Positions 18,126 to 25,523 of a stretch of 64,000 nucleotides of DNA are shown here, piece after piece. The stretch lies in assembly GCF_001742225.1 (NCBI RefSeq), contig NZ_CP017075.1:1736001-1800000 (forward strand), in the 5' to 3' direction. The first letter of the stretch is position 1. Every line of letters begins with the position of its first letter. Made by a program: the position numbers and the translations under genes. This DNA comes from Novosphingobium resinovorum (GTDB taxonomy: Bacteria > Pseudomonadota > Alphaproteobacteria > Sphingomonadales > Sphingomonadaceae). The notes below the pieces were generated by a model. The model ran no database searches. It was not told the DNA's origin and saw only the letters and a program-made list of their open reading frames with translations.

Positions 18126-19606
18126 CCCGTACTCTGATGGCCAGTGCAGCATTCCTTGCACTGGCAGTTGCCAACCCCGCGCTGGCGCAAGCGCCGACGC
18201 GCGACGAACTCGCCGATCTGGTGCGCGCGCAGGCCGCCGAGATCGCCTCGCTGCGCCAGCGCGTCGATGCGCTGGAAGCCACCCGCACCGCTGCAGCAGC
18301 GCCGCAGCAAAGCGCTCCCGTAGTCGCTGCCGCCGAACCCGAGCAGGCCGCGCCGACCATCCTCTCGACCCAGCCCTATGCGGCCCAGCTTCTTCCCCCC
18401 GGCCCCGCCGAGCGCGACATCGAGCGCGTGCGCGCCACCGCCGTCGCCGCGACGGACGTGACGACCGAATGGGGCCAGGGCCTGCCGGTATTCCACTCGG
18501 GCGACGGCACCTTCAGCTTCAAGCCGCGCGGCCGCATCATCACCGACGTCAGCACCACCCGTGGCTCCAAGTACGACGGCCGCAACCTGACGACCACCGG
18601 CATGCGCGCGCTGCGCATGGGCCTTGAGGGCACCGTCGGCAGCCACTTGTTCTACCAGTTCGAAAGCGACTTCTCCGAGAACGCGGTCGACGTCGTCACC
18701 GCCTTCATCGGCTGGAAGAACAAGATCGCGCCCGGCCTCGACTACGACGTGCGCGTCGGCCACTTGTTCAACGACCGCAGCTTCGAAGGCTCGACCGGTT
18801 CGGACTCCACCCCGTTCGCCGAGCGCACCGTGGTCGCCACCGCGATCATCCCGCAGCGCGCCTTCTATGGCCTCGGCATCATGCCGCGCCTGTTCTGGAA
18901 GACCGGCCACGCCTCGCTCACCGTCACCGGCGACCGCATCGACGGCGACCAGTCCACCTCGGACAACCGCACCGTGATCGCCCGCGCGCACTGGAACCCG
19001 ATCAAGAGCCCGCGTCAGGTGCTCCACCTCGGCATCTGGGGCTTCGACGAGCACCTCCAGCCGGGCAAGAACACGCTGGGCCGCAACACCGTGATCGGCG
19101 GCCGCTTCAACGGCGCGCTGCGGCTGTCGACCGGCGACATCATCGGCGGCACCGGCACCACCGGCTACGGCGCGGAACTCGGCGGCTACACCGGCCCGCT
19201 GTGGGTCATGGCCGAGGCAGGCGAACGCCACGCCCGGCTCGACAACGGACGCCCGGACTTCGTCACGCAGGCATGGAGCGTCTCGGGCGGCTTCTTCATC
19301 ACCGGCGACCTGCCGCCCTACAACCCGCGCCTCGGCAGCTTCGGCCAGCCCAAGGTGCTGCGCCCCGTCTTCGACGGCGGCCCGGGCGCGATCGAGTTGA
19401 CCGCGCGCTACGAGAACCTGGAATTCAAGGACATCGCCACGCCTGCTCAGGGCTGGGCGGCGACGCTGGGCGCGAACTGGTATCTCAACAGCTTCGTGCG
19501 CTTCCAGGTCAACGCGATCCACTGGAACACCGAGAACACCGCCGGGATCTACACCGGCAAGGATGACGGCGAGACGCTCACCGCGCGCGTCGGCGTCACC
19601 TTCTAA
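18122..19606 (+). CDS. OprO/OprP-type outer-membrane porin
   Basis: 494 aa. Signal peptide (about 1-22, NPALA-QA), an N-terminal coiled coil (about 25-55, ELADLVRAQAAEIASLRQRVDALEA in part), an Ala/Pro-rich linker, then a 16-strand beta-barrel of the Porin_O_P family (FKPRGRIITDVSTTRG, LGNxx-like trimer turns, GWAATLGANWYLN, final strand LTARVGVTF ending in Phe). Phosphate porins OprO/P are the best-known members; many homologues carry other anions. Start ATG overlaps the binding-protein stop, so both are translated from one mRNA. With the downstream CitMHS gene, an organic-anion uptake route across both membranes is plausible (inference). Confidence 0.88.
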   Translation: MTRTLMASAAFLALAVANPALAQAPTRDELADLVRAQAAEIASLRQRVDALEATRTAAAAPQQSAPVVAAAEPEQAAPTILSTQPYAAQLLPPGPAERDIERVRATAVAATDVTTEWGQGLPVFHSGDGTFSFKPRGRIITDVSTTRGSKYDGRNLTTTGMRALRMGLEGTVGSHLFYQFESDFSENAVDVVTAFIGWKNKIAPGLDYDVRVGHLFNDRSFEGSTGSDSTPFAERTVVATAIIPQRAFYGLGIMPRLFWKTGHASLTVTGDRIDGDQSTSDNRTVIARAHWNPIKSPRQVLHLGIWGFDEHLQPGKNTLGRNTVIGGRFNGALRLSTGDIIGGTGTTGYGAELGGYTGPLWVMAEAGERHARLDNGRPDFVTQAWSVSGGFFITGDLPPYNPRLGSFGQPKVLRPVFDGGPGAIELTARYENLEFKDIATPAQGWAATLGANWYLNSFVRFQVNAIHWNTENTAGIYTGKDDGETLTARVGVTF

Positions 19607-19647
19607 GCCTTTCCCTTTCAAACCATGACCAGAACCGGGGACCAACA

Positions 19648-20949
19648 ATGAGTCTCGCCCTTATCGGCTTCCTGATGGTGGCCACCTTCATGACGCTCAT
19701 CATGACCAAGCGGATGACCCCGCTGGTCGCGCTGAGCGTCGTGCCCACCACGTTCGCGCTTCTCGCCGGCTTCCACGCCGGGCTGGGCGACATGATGATC
19801 GACGGCGTCAAGAACCTTGCGCCAACCGGCGTCATGCTGCTGTTCGCGATCCTGTTCTTCAGCACGATGACCGACACCGGCCTGTTCGACCCGCTGGTCG
19901 GCAAGCTGATCCGGCTGGTCCATGGCGACCCGATGCTGATCCTGATCGGCTCGGTCGTCCTGTGCGCGCTCGTCAGCCTCGATGGCGACGGGTCGACCAC
20001 CTACATCATCACGATGGCCGCCATGCTGCCGCTCTACAAGCGCTACGACATGAACCGCCTCTACCTTGTCTGCCTGCTGATGGTGACGAGCGGCGTGATG
20101 AACCTGACGCCGTGGGGCGGGCCGACGGCGCGCGCCGCCAGCGCCCTGAAGCTCGATCCCGCCGCGCTGTTCCTGCCGCTGATTCCCGGCATGATCGCGG
20201 GCCTCGCGTTCCTGATCGGCCTTGCCATCTACTTCGGCCGCAAGGAGCGCCGCCGCATCGGCAAGGTGGAGAACCTCGCCGCGCTGGAGGCGAGCGACCT
20301 CGCCGTCTCGCAGTGGCCCGAGGCGCGCCGCCCGAAGATGATCTGGTTCAACGGCGCGCTCGTCATCGCGCTGCTGGTGCTGCTGGTCTGGGGCGTGCTG
20401 CCGCTGCCGATCCTGATGATGCTGGCCTTCGCCATCTCGATGATCGCCAACTACCCGGACACCAAGTCGCAAAAGGAGCGCATCAGCGCGCATGCGGGCA
20501 ACGTCCTCTCGGTCGTCTCGCTGATCTTCGCGGCGGGCATCTTCACTGGCATCCTCTCAGGCACCGGCATGGTCGAGGCGATGAGCAAGGAAGTCGTCGG
20601 GCTGATCCCGCCGGTCCTCGGCCCCTACATGGCGCCGATCACCGCCCTCATCAGCCTGCCGGGCACGTTCTTCATCTCGAACGACGCCTTCTACTTCGGC
20701 ATGCTGCCGATCCTGGCCGAAGCCGGTGCGCACTACGGCGTCGAGCCGATGGCGATCGCCCGCGCCTCGCTGATGGGCCAGCCGGTCCACCTGCTCAGCC
20801 CGCTGGTGCCCTCGACCTACCTGCTGGTGAGCCTTGCCGGCGTGGATCTGGCGGACCACCAGAAGTTCACGCTGGTCCCGGCGGCGCTGTGCTGCCTCGT
20901 CATGACCGTGGTGGGCATGGCGGTGCTGGCCTTCCCGTTCGTGGGGTGA
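19648..20949 (+). CDS. CitMHS-family citrate/metal-citrate transporter
   Basis: 433 aa with about 11-12 membrane helices. CitMHS (ion-transporter superfamily) features include TKRMTPLVALSVVPTTFALL in the first helices, LVSLDGDGSTTYIITMAAMLP, the conserved MNLTPWGGPTARAA loop, and FISNDAFYFGMLPILAEA in the second half. Characterised members bring in citrate complexed with Mg2+, Ca2+, Fe3+ or other metals, in symport with H+. It starts 41 bp after the porin and should be in the same operon, under control of the divergent TctDE-like pair. Substrate could be citrate or a related tricarboxylate. Confidence 0.9.
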   Translation: MSLALIGFLMVATFMTLIMTKRMTPLVALSVVPTTFALLAGFHAGLGDMMIDGVKNLAPTGVMLLFAILFFSTMTDTGLFDPLVGKLIRLVHGDPMLILIGSVVLCALVSLDGDGSTTYIITMAAMLPLYKRYDMNRLYLVCLLMVTSGVMNLTPWGGPTARAASALKLDPAALFLPLIPGMIAGLAFLIGLAIYFGRKERRRIGKVENLAALEASDLAVSQWPEARRPKMIWFNGALVIALLVLLVWGVLPLPILMMLAFAISMIANYPDTKSQKERISAHAGNVLSVVSLIFAAGIFTGILSGTGMVEAMSKEVVGLIPPVLGPYMAPITALISLPGTFFISNDAFYFGMLPILAEAGAHYGVEPMAIARASLMGQPVHLLSPLVPSTYLLVSLAGVDLADHQKFTLVPAALCCLVMTVVGMAVLAFPFVG

Positions 20950-20974
20950 ATGCCGCATGATGATCTCTCCCCTT

Positions 20975-21057
20975 CGTCATTGCGAGCATAGCGAAGCAAT
21001 CCAGGGCGGCCTCATGCCGCGCTGGATTGCCGCGCCCCTGCGGGGCTCGCAATGACG
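20975..21057. repeat. palindromic repeat, CGTCATTGCGAG family, overlapping the AbrB-type start codon
   Basis: Left end CGTCATTGCGAG (20975-20986), right end CTCGCAATGACG (21046-21057), with internal complementarity around AGCAATCCAG and CTGGATTGC. Same family as 29454-29530 and 31179-31262. The right arm contains the ATG (21052-21054) used by the next gene. Confidence 0.88.
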
Positions 21058-22125
21058 GTGCGGGGGATCATCGGTGACGCGGGGACGCTGGGCGTCATCC
21101 TGCGCTTCATCGCCGCACTCGCCGTCGGCGCGTGCGGCGGCGCCTTCTTCTGGTCGATCCATGCCCCGCTGCCGTGGGTGCTGGGATCGATGACCGCGTG
21201 CGCGGCGGGCAGCATCGCGCGCCTGCCGATCGCCGCGAATTCCGCCACCCGCAGGCCGATGTCGGCCGTGCTCGGCGTCGTGCTGGGCAGTGCGTTCCAC
21301 CCCGGCATAGCCGCGCAGGCGGCGCAGTGGATCGTGCCGATCGCACTGCTACCGCTGTTCCTGACCAGCGCCGCCATCGCCTGCGTCTTCTATTTCCGCA
21401 AGATCGCAAAGTTCGACCCGCCCACCGCCTACTTCGCCGGAATGCCGGGAGGCATCGCCGAGATGGTCGTCCTCGGCTCCGAGCGCGGCGCGGACGAGCG
21501 CACGATCGGCCTGATACACGGCGCGCGGATCTTCCTCGTCGTCTTCATCCTCCCCTTCCTCATCCGCCTGTTCGAGGCGGAGACCGGCCACGCCCCGCTT
21601 CCTCCCCAGGTTTCGGGCGTGGCCGACTGGACCTTGCTGCCATGGGCGCTAGGCTGCATGATCGTCGGCAGCGTGATCGGCCGCGCGCTGAAACTCCCCG
21701 CGTGGCACCTGATGGGGCCGCTGTTCGTCAGCGCCGCCGTCCACCTGACGGGCCTCAGCGACTTCCACATCCCGGCATGGGCCATCGCCGCCGCGCAGGT
21801 CGGCCTCGGCGCGACGATCGGCTGCCGTTTCGTAGGGCTGGACCTGCCGACGCTGCTGCGCACGCTGATGCTGGCGGCGGGATCGACCGCGATCCTCTTG
21901 GTCATAACCTTCGTCTGGGCATTCGGCATCGGCTGGGCTACCGGACTGGACCCGGCGCTGCTGACGCTGGCCTACTCGCCCGGCGGCGTGGCGGAAATGA
22001 GCATGGTGGCCCTCAGCCTCGCACTGGAGGCAAGCTTCGTGGTCGTCCACCACCTCGTCCGCGTGGTGCTGGTCATCATCGGCGCGCCCGCCGCGTTCAC
22101 GTTCATGAGGTCGCCAGATGCCTGA
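21052..22125 (+). CDS. AbrB-type membrane protein (duplicated AbrB/DUF transporter family)
   Basis: 357-aa membrane protein with about ten helices in two repeats; each repeat carries a PLPWVLGSM.. or PAWHLMGPLFVSA-type segment and a PGGxAEM motif (MPGGIAEMVVLGSERGAD at about 143, SPGGVAEMSMVALSL at about 310). This is the hallmark of the AbrB membrane family (not the DNA-binding AbrB). E. coli AbrB is linked to regulation of aidB; many relatives sit beside transporters and may export small acids. The start ATG lies inside a palindromic repeat; a GTG at 21058 is an alternative. Its 3' end overlaps the ATP-grasp gene by 8 bp. Confidence 0.82.
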   Translation: MTVRGIIGDAGTLGVILRFIAALAVGACGGAFFWSIHAPLPWVLGSMTACAAGSIARLPIAANSATRRPMSAVLGVVLGSAFHPGIAAQAAQWIVPIALLPLFLTSAAIACVFYFRKIAKFDPPTAYFAGMPGGIAEMVVLGSERGADERTIGLIHGARIFLVVFILPFLIRLFEAETGHAPLPPQVSGVADWTLLPWALGCMIVGSVIGRALKLPAWHLMGPLFVSAAVHLTGLSDFHIPAWAIAAAQVGLGATIGCRFVGLDLPTLLRTLMLAAGSTAILLVITFVWAFGIGWATGLDPALLTLAYSPGGVAEMSMVALSLALEASFVVVHHLVRVVLVIIGAPAAFTFMRSPDA

Positions 22126-23188
22126 TCCCTTCCGCGAACAGATCGCCATCCTCTACCAGGCGATCGAACCGCCGGTGATCGACGGCCAGCGCAAGGACGC
22201 CAAGCCCGGCGGCTATTCTGACAGCGGCGCCGACATGGGCGTCGCGCTGCGCTCGGTCGGCTGCACGCTGGTGACGCCGGTGGCCGATCCCGATCCCACA
22301 TCGGTGTTCGACTGGGTCTGGCCCGACACGCCCGACGGCATCGACGCCGCGCTGGCAGCAGGCGCGACGCTGCTCTGGGCCAACACCGTCGTGTTCGACG
22401 GCCACCCGATCGAAGCCGCCAGCCGCCGCGCATGGGTGGTCAGCGCCGATCCGCGCACCATGCAAGAGGTGGACGACAAAGCCGCCACCAACGCCCGCCT
22501 CGCCGCCGAGGGCCTGCCCGTCGCCGGTTCCTGGGTGGTCGACGGCGCCGCGCCCGATATCGAGGCACAGCTTGCCGCCTTCGCCGGGCACCTCCCGCTG
22601 GTGGTGAAGCCCCTGCGCGGTCGCGGCAGTCAGGGCGTCAGCGTCGCGCGCAGCGTTGAAGAGATGATTGCAGCCACCCGCGCCATCGTCGCAGGCGGCA
22701 AGTTCGGCACCGCGATCATGATCGAGCAGTTCCTGCCGGGTCAGGAAATCACCATCACGGTCATGCCCGCAGCCGCACGCGAAGGCGAGAGCAAGCCCTT
22801 CGCCCTGCCCCCGGTCCGCCGATTCGACCAGCATGACGACGTCGCGCCCTACAACGGCGACGTCCCCGTCAGCACCAACAGCGCGGCGATGACGGGCGAG
22901 GAATGCGCTGACCCGGCCATCGTCGCGGTCACCGCCGCCTGCGAACGGGCCGCCGCGATCATCGGAATCCGCACCCCGATGCGGATCGACTGCCGCCAGG
23001 ACGCGACCGGCGACTACCTGTTGTTCGACGTCAACATCAAACCCAACCTCACCGGCGCGGGCCGACCTGGCCGCGACCATGAGGACAGCCTTTCCACAAT
23101 CGCCGCCGCCGCCATAGGCTGGCGCTACGCAGACCTCCTCGTCGCAGCCATCCGCGGCGCGTGGACCAACAGGGACAATATCGCATGA
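22118..23188 (+). CDS. ATP-grasp ligase of unknown substrate
   Basis: 356-aa soluble protein with an ATP-grasp fold like D-Ala-D-Ala ligases. An N-terminal Rossmann-like part (to about 120) is followed by the lid and ATP site: DDKAATNARLAAEGLPV, LVVKPLRGRGSQGVSVA, IEQFLPGQEITITV (about 205-218), and the metal-binding end FDVNIKPNLTG, with D and N in the positions of the ligase's Mg2+ ligands. It should ligate a carboxylate to an amine via an acyl phosphate. The start overlaps the AbrB-type gene and the stop overlaps the TerC-type gene, so all three are translationally coupled. The product is unknown. Confidence 0.82.
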   Translation: MPDPFREQIAILYQAIEPPVIDGQRKDAKPGGYSDSGADMGVALRSVGCTLVTPVADPDPTSVFDWVWPDTPDGIDAALAAGATLLWANTVVFDGHPIEAASRRAWVVSADPRTMQEVDDKAATNARLAAEGLPVAGSWVVDGAAPDIEAQLAAFAGHLPLVVKPLRGRGSQGVSVARSVEEMIAATRAIVAGGKFGTAIMIEQFLPGQEITITVMPAAAREGESKPFALPPVRRFDQHDDVAPYNGDVPVSTNSAAMTGEECADPAIVAVTAACERAAAIIGIRTPMRIDCRQDATGDYLLFDVNIKPNLTGAGRPGRDHEDSLSTIAAAAIGWRYADLLVAAIRGAWTNRDNIA

Positions 23189-23838
23189 CTGACCTTTGGC
23201 AGCACATTGTTGCCGACTTCTCCAACATCGGCTCACCGGCTGCGCTGTCCGCCTTCGGGCAGGTGGTGCTGATCGACATCATGCTGGCCGCCGACAACGC
23301 GATCGTCGTCGGCGCGCTCGCCGCCGGGCTTCCGGCCGCGATGCGCCGCAAGGTCATCATGATCGGCGTGATCGCCGCTCTGGTGCTGCGCGTCGCTTTC
23401 GCGCTCGTGGTCAGCCAGTTGATGCAGATCGTCGGGCTCGTCTTCGCGGGCGGCCTGCTGCTGATCTGGGTGGCATGGAAGATGTGGCGCGAACTGCGCG
23501 AGGACCGCAGCGACGACGAACCCGACTCGACCATCGCCAAGGTCGCCCCGCGCAGTTTCGCCGGCGCGGCATGGGCCGTCGCCGTCGCCGACGTCAGCAT
23601 GAGCATCGACAATGTGCTGGCCGTCGCGGGCGCCGCGCGCGACCACCCCGGCATCCTCGCGGTCGGCCTGATCCTCTCGGTCGCGCTGATGGGCATCGCC
23701 GCCAACGTTCTGGCGCGCGTCATCGAGACCTATCGCTGGCTCGCCTACGTCGGCCTGCTGGTGATCCTGTGGGTCGCGGGCAAGATGATCTGGGAGGGCC
23801 TCGTCGATCCTTCGCGCGGAATCATTGCCCTGTTCTGA
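23185..23838 (+). CDS. TerC/YjbE-family integral membrane protein (putative Mn2+ exporter)
   Basis: 217 aa, seven predicted membrane helices, two repeats each with acidic metal-site motifs: LIDIMLAADNAIVVGALAAG (D31, D37) and VAVADVSMSIDNVLAVAGAA (about 130-148). This pattern, with xDNAIVVG and SIDNVLAV, defines the YjbE branch of TerC proteins, which export Mn2+ and help metallate exported proteins in Bacillus. The start is within the stop of the ATP-grasp gene (ATGA). A perfect 13-bp hairpin follows 11 bp after the stop. Linkage with a CitMHS locus may reflect metal homeostasis, but this is inference. Confidence 0.87.
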   Translation: MTDLWQHIVADFSNIGSPAALSAFGQVVLIDIMLAADNAIVVGALAAGLPAAMRRKVIMIGVIAALVLRVAFALVVSQLMQIVGLVFAGGLLLIWVAWKMWRELREDRSDDEPDSTIAKVAPRSFAGAAWAVAVADVSMSIDNVLAVAGAARDHPGILAVGLILSVALMGIAANVLARVIETYRWLAYVGLLVILWVAGKMIWEGLVDPSRGIIALF

Positions 23839-23849
23839 ACGATAGATGC

Positions 23850-23879
23850 GGACGGCAGGCGGCGAACCGCCTGCCGTCC
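23850..23879 (+). terminator. perfect 13-bp hairpin after TerC-type gene
   Basis: GGACGGCAGGCGG - CGAA - CCGCCTGCCGTCC (23850-23862, 23867-23879). Very stable but without a T-run; probable 3' boundary of the AbrB/ATP-grasp/TerC operon. The remaining 94 bp to the Rrf2 gene would carry that gene's promoter. Confidence 0.6.
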
Positions 23880-23973
23880 GACCGCCCCGCGATGAGACAT
23901 TGTATCGGCACGGGTTGCATCGCACTGCACTTGCACGGCATGAGTATCCGATGACCAGCTTCGGAACGCCTGC

Positions 23974-24417
23974 GTGCAACTGACCCGTTACACCGACTAT
24001 GCCGTGCGCGTCCTGCTGCATGTCGGTGCGCGGGACGAAGGGGACCTCTCCTCTATCGCCGAGATCGCGCAGACTTACGACATTTCACGCAACCACCTGA
24101 TGAAAGTGGTGCAGGATCTTGGCCAGGCCGGGTTTCTCGAAACCGTGCGCGGTCGTGGCGGCGGGCTAAGGCTGGGCCGCCAGGCGAACGAGATCACCGT
24201 CGGCGAGGTCGTACGTCATACCGAAACCGGCTTCCAGCTGGTCGACTGTACAAACTGCATAGTGCGCACCGCCTGCACCCTGCCGCGCGTCTTCAACGAG
24301 GCGACGCGCGCCTTCCTCGACGTGCTTGACCGTTACACACTGGCCGATGCACTGACCCGCCGTGACGATCTGCGGCGTATTTTCCGCGCTTTCGCCCCGA
24401 CCGATCAGGCGCTCTGA
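23974..24417 (+). CDS. nsrR: Rrf2-family Fe-S regulator, NsrR-like
   Basis: 147 aa with a GTG start at 23974; translation MQLTRYTDYAVRVLLHVG is the classical NsrR beginning, whereas an ATG at 23951 is out of phase with it. Winged helix (about 1-75) includes YDISRNHLMKVVQDLGQAGFLETVRGRGGG. The Fe-S ligands are C92, C95 and C101 in VDCTNCIVRTACTLP, a C-x2-C-x5-C arrangement. NsrR binds a [2Fe-2S] or [4Fe-4S] cluster and derepresses NO-detoxification genes when it reacts with nitric oxide. No flavohemoglobin or hmp-like target is in the window. The next gene, an SDR, begins 136 bp downstream. Confidence 0.87.
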   Translation: MQLTRYTDYAVRVLLHVGARDEGDLSSIAEIAQTYDISRNHLMKVVQDLGQAGFLETVRGRGGGLRLGRQANEITVGEVVRHTETGFQLVDCTNCIVRTACTLPRVFNEATRAFLDVLDRYTLADALTRRDDLRRIFRAFAPTDQAL

Positions 24418-24553
24418 CGACGCCGTCCGAGGGCCTGGGCGCCAGAACCGCGGGGACGCCCGAGCGATACTTGCACCGGGTTAGCATCGGCGCCGCGACA
24501 CGGCGGAGCGGGCTGCGCTAGCCAGACCCTCGATACGATTCGGGGAGATGAAC

Positions 24554-25348
24554 ATGAAGATCGACAACACCCTTGCCGCCGTGGTCACCGGCGGCGCCTC
24601 GGGCCTTGGCCGGGCGAGTGCGAAGGCGCTGGCCGATGCAGGCGTCAAGGTCGCCATCTTCGACATCAGCGAGGAAGCGGGCGAAGCCTTCGCGGCGGAA
24701 ATCGGCGGCGTGTTCTGCAACGTCGACATCACCAGCGAGGAGAGCGTCGAGGCCGGCTTCGCCAAGGCGCGCGAGGCCCATGGGCAGGAGCGCATCGTCG
24801 TCCACTGCGCAATCGTCGCGGGCGGCGGCAAGACCGTCTCGTTCGACAAGAAGACCGGCGGCTACAAGCGCACGCCGACCGAGCAGATCGCCAAGTCGGC
24901 CGAAGGAATCTTCACCGCCTCCTACCGCGTCGCCTCGATCGCGGCGCTGGGCATGGCAACGGCGGAAACCCTGAACGAGGACGGCGAACGCGGCACGATC
25001 ATCCTCACCTCCTCGGCCGCCGCAGAGGACGGACAGATCGGTCAGGTCGCCTACGGCGGCGGCAAGGGCGCGGTGAACGCGATGGTCCTGCCGATGGCGC
25101 GCGACCTCATGGACCTCGGCATCCGCGTCAACGCGATCATGCCGGGCACTTTCGCGACGCCGCCAATGCTGCGCGTCAAGGAACATGCGCCCGAAGTGTA
25201 CGAGAACCTCGGCAAGGCGGTGCCCTTCCCGCGCCGTCTCGGCAATCCGGAGGAGTTCGGCTCGCTGGTGCTCGAACTGGTGCGCAACATCTATTTCAAC
25301 GGCCAATGCATCCGCCTCGACGGCGCGATCCGCATGCCGCCGAAGTAA
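24554..25348 (+). CDS. SDR-family protein with altered NNAG and catalytic Asn
   Basis: 264 aa, 17beta-HSD10-like SDR. Cofactor motif TGGASGLG (12-19), FDIS for NAD preference, Ser/Tyr/Lys at about S153-S154, Y167 and K171 (SSAAAEDGQIGQVAYGGGK), and a C-terminus LDGAIRMPPK. Compared with its paralogue at 54119-54904, the VNCAG motif reads VHCAIVAG and the catalytic Asn (N119 in AINLVG) is replaced by Ile (AEGIFTAS). The start at 24554 has GGGGAG 6 nt upstream; an ATG 6 bp earlier is too close to it. It may be a weakened or repurposed enzyme. Substrate class (short acyl-CoA or steroid-type alcohols) is inferred from family only. Confidence 0.85.
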   Translation: MKIDNTLAAVVTGGASGLGRASAKALADAGVKVAIFDISEEAGEAFAAEIGGVFCNVDITSEESVEAGFAKAREAHGQERIVVHCAIVAGGGKTVSFDKKTGGYKRTPTEQIAKSAEGIFTASYRVASIAALGMATAETLNEDGERGTIILTSSAAAEDGQIGQVAYGGGKGAVNAMVLPMARDLMDLGIRVNAIMPGTFATPPMLRVKEHAPEVYENLGKAVPFPRRLGNPEEFGSLVLELVRNIYFNGQCIRLDGAIRMPPK

Positions 25349-25353
25349 GCGAA

Positions 25354-25468
25354 CACCCACCCCGTACGGCTAGGTCGCTGCGCTCCCAAGCCTTCCGGCC
25401 CTCCCGCGGGCGGGAGAGCGTGGCGCTGTTTCTCCCCTCCCGCCTGCGGGAGGGGCTGGGGGTGGGTC
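25354..25468. repeat. palindromic element, ACCCACCCC...GGTGGGT family
   Basis: Outer ends ACCCACCCC (25355) and GGGGGTGGGT (about 25458-25467), internal palindromes CTCCCGC-GG-GCGGGAG (25401-25416) and CCCCTCCCGC/GCGGGAGGGG (about 25434-25456). Same type as 41378-41489. Nothing else is seen between the SDR and the CLC gene apart from the latter's promoter region. Confidence 0.8.
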
Positions 25469-25523
25469 TTTTCCCATCTTACTTCCGCTTGACTCCCCCT
25501 CCCTGCCCGGCCCAATCGGCCCG

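Noticed and set aside
21052..22125. DNA-binding AbrB transition-state regulator
   Set aside because: The protein is a ten-helix membrane protein; only the family name is shared.
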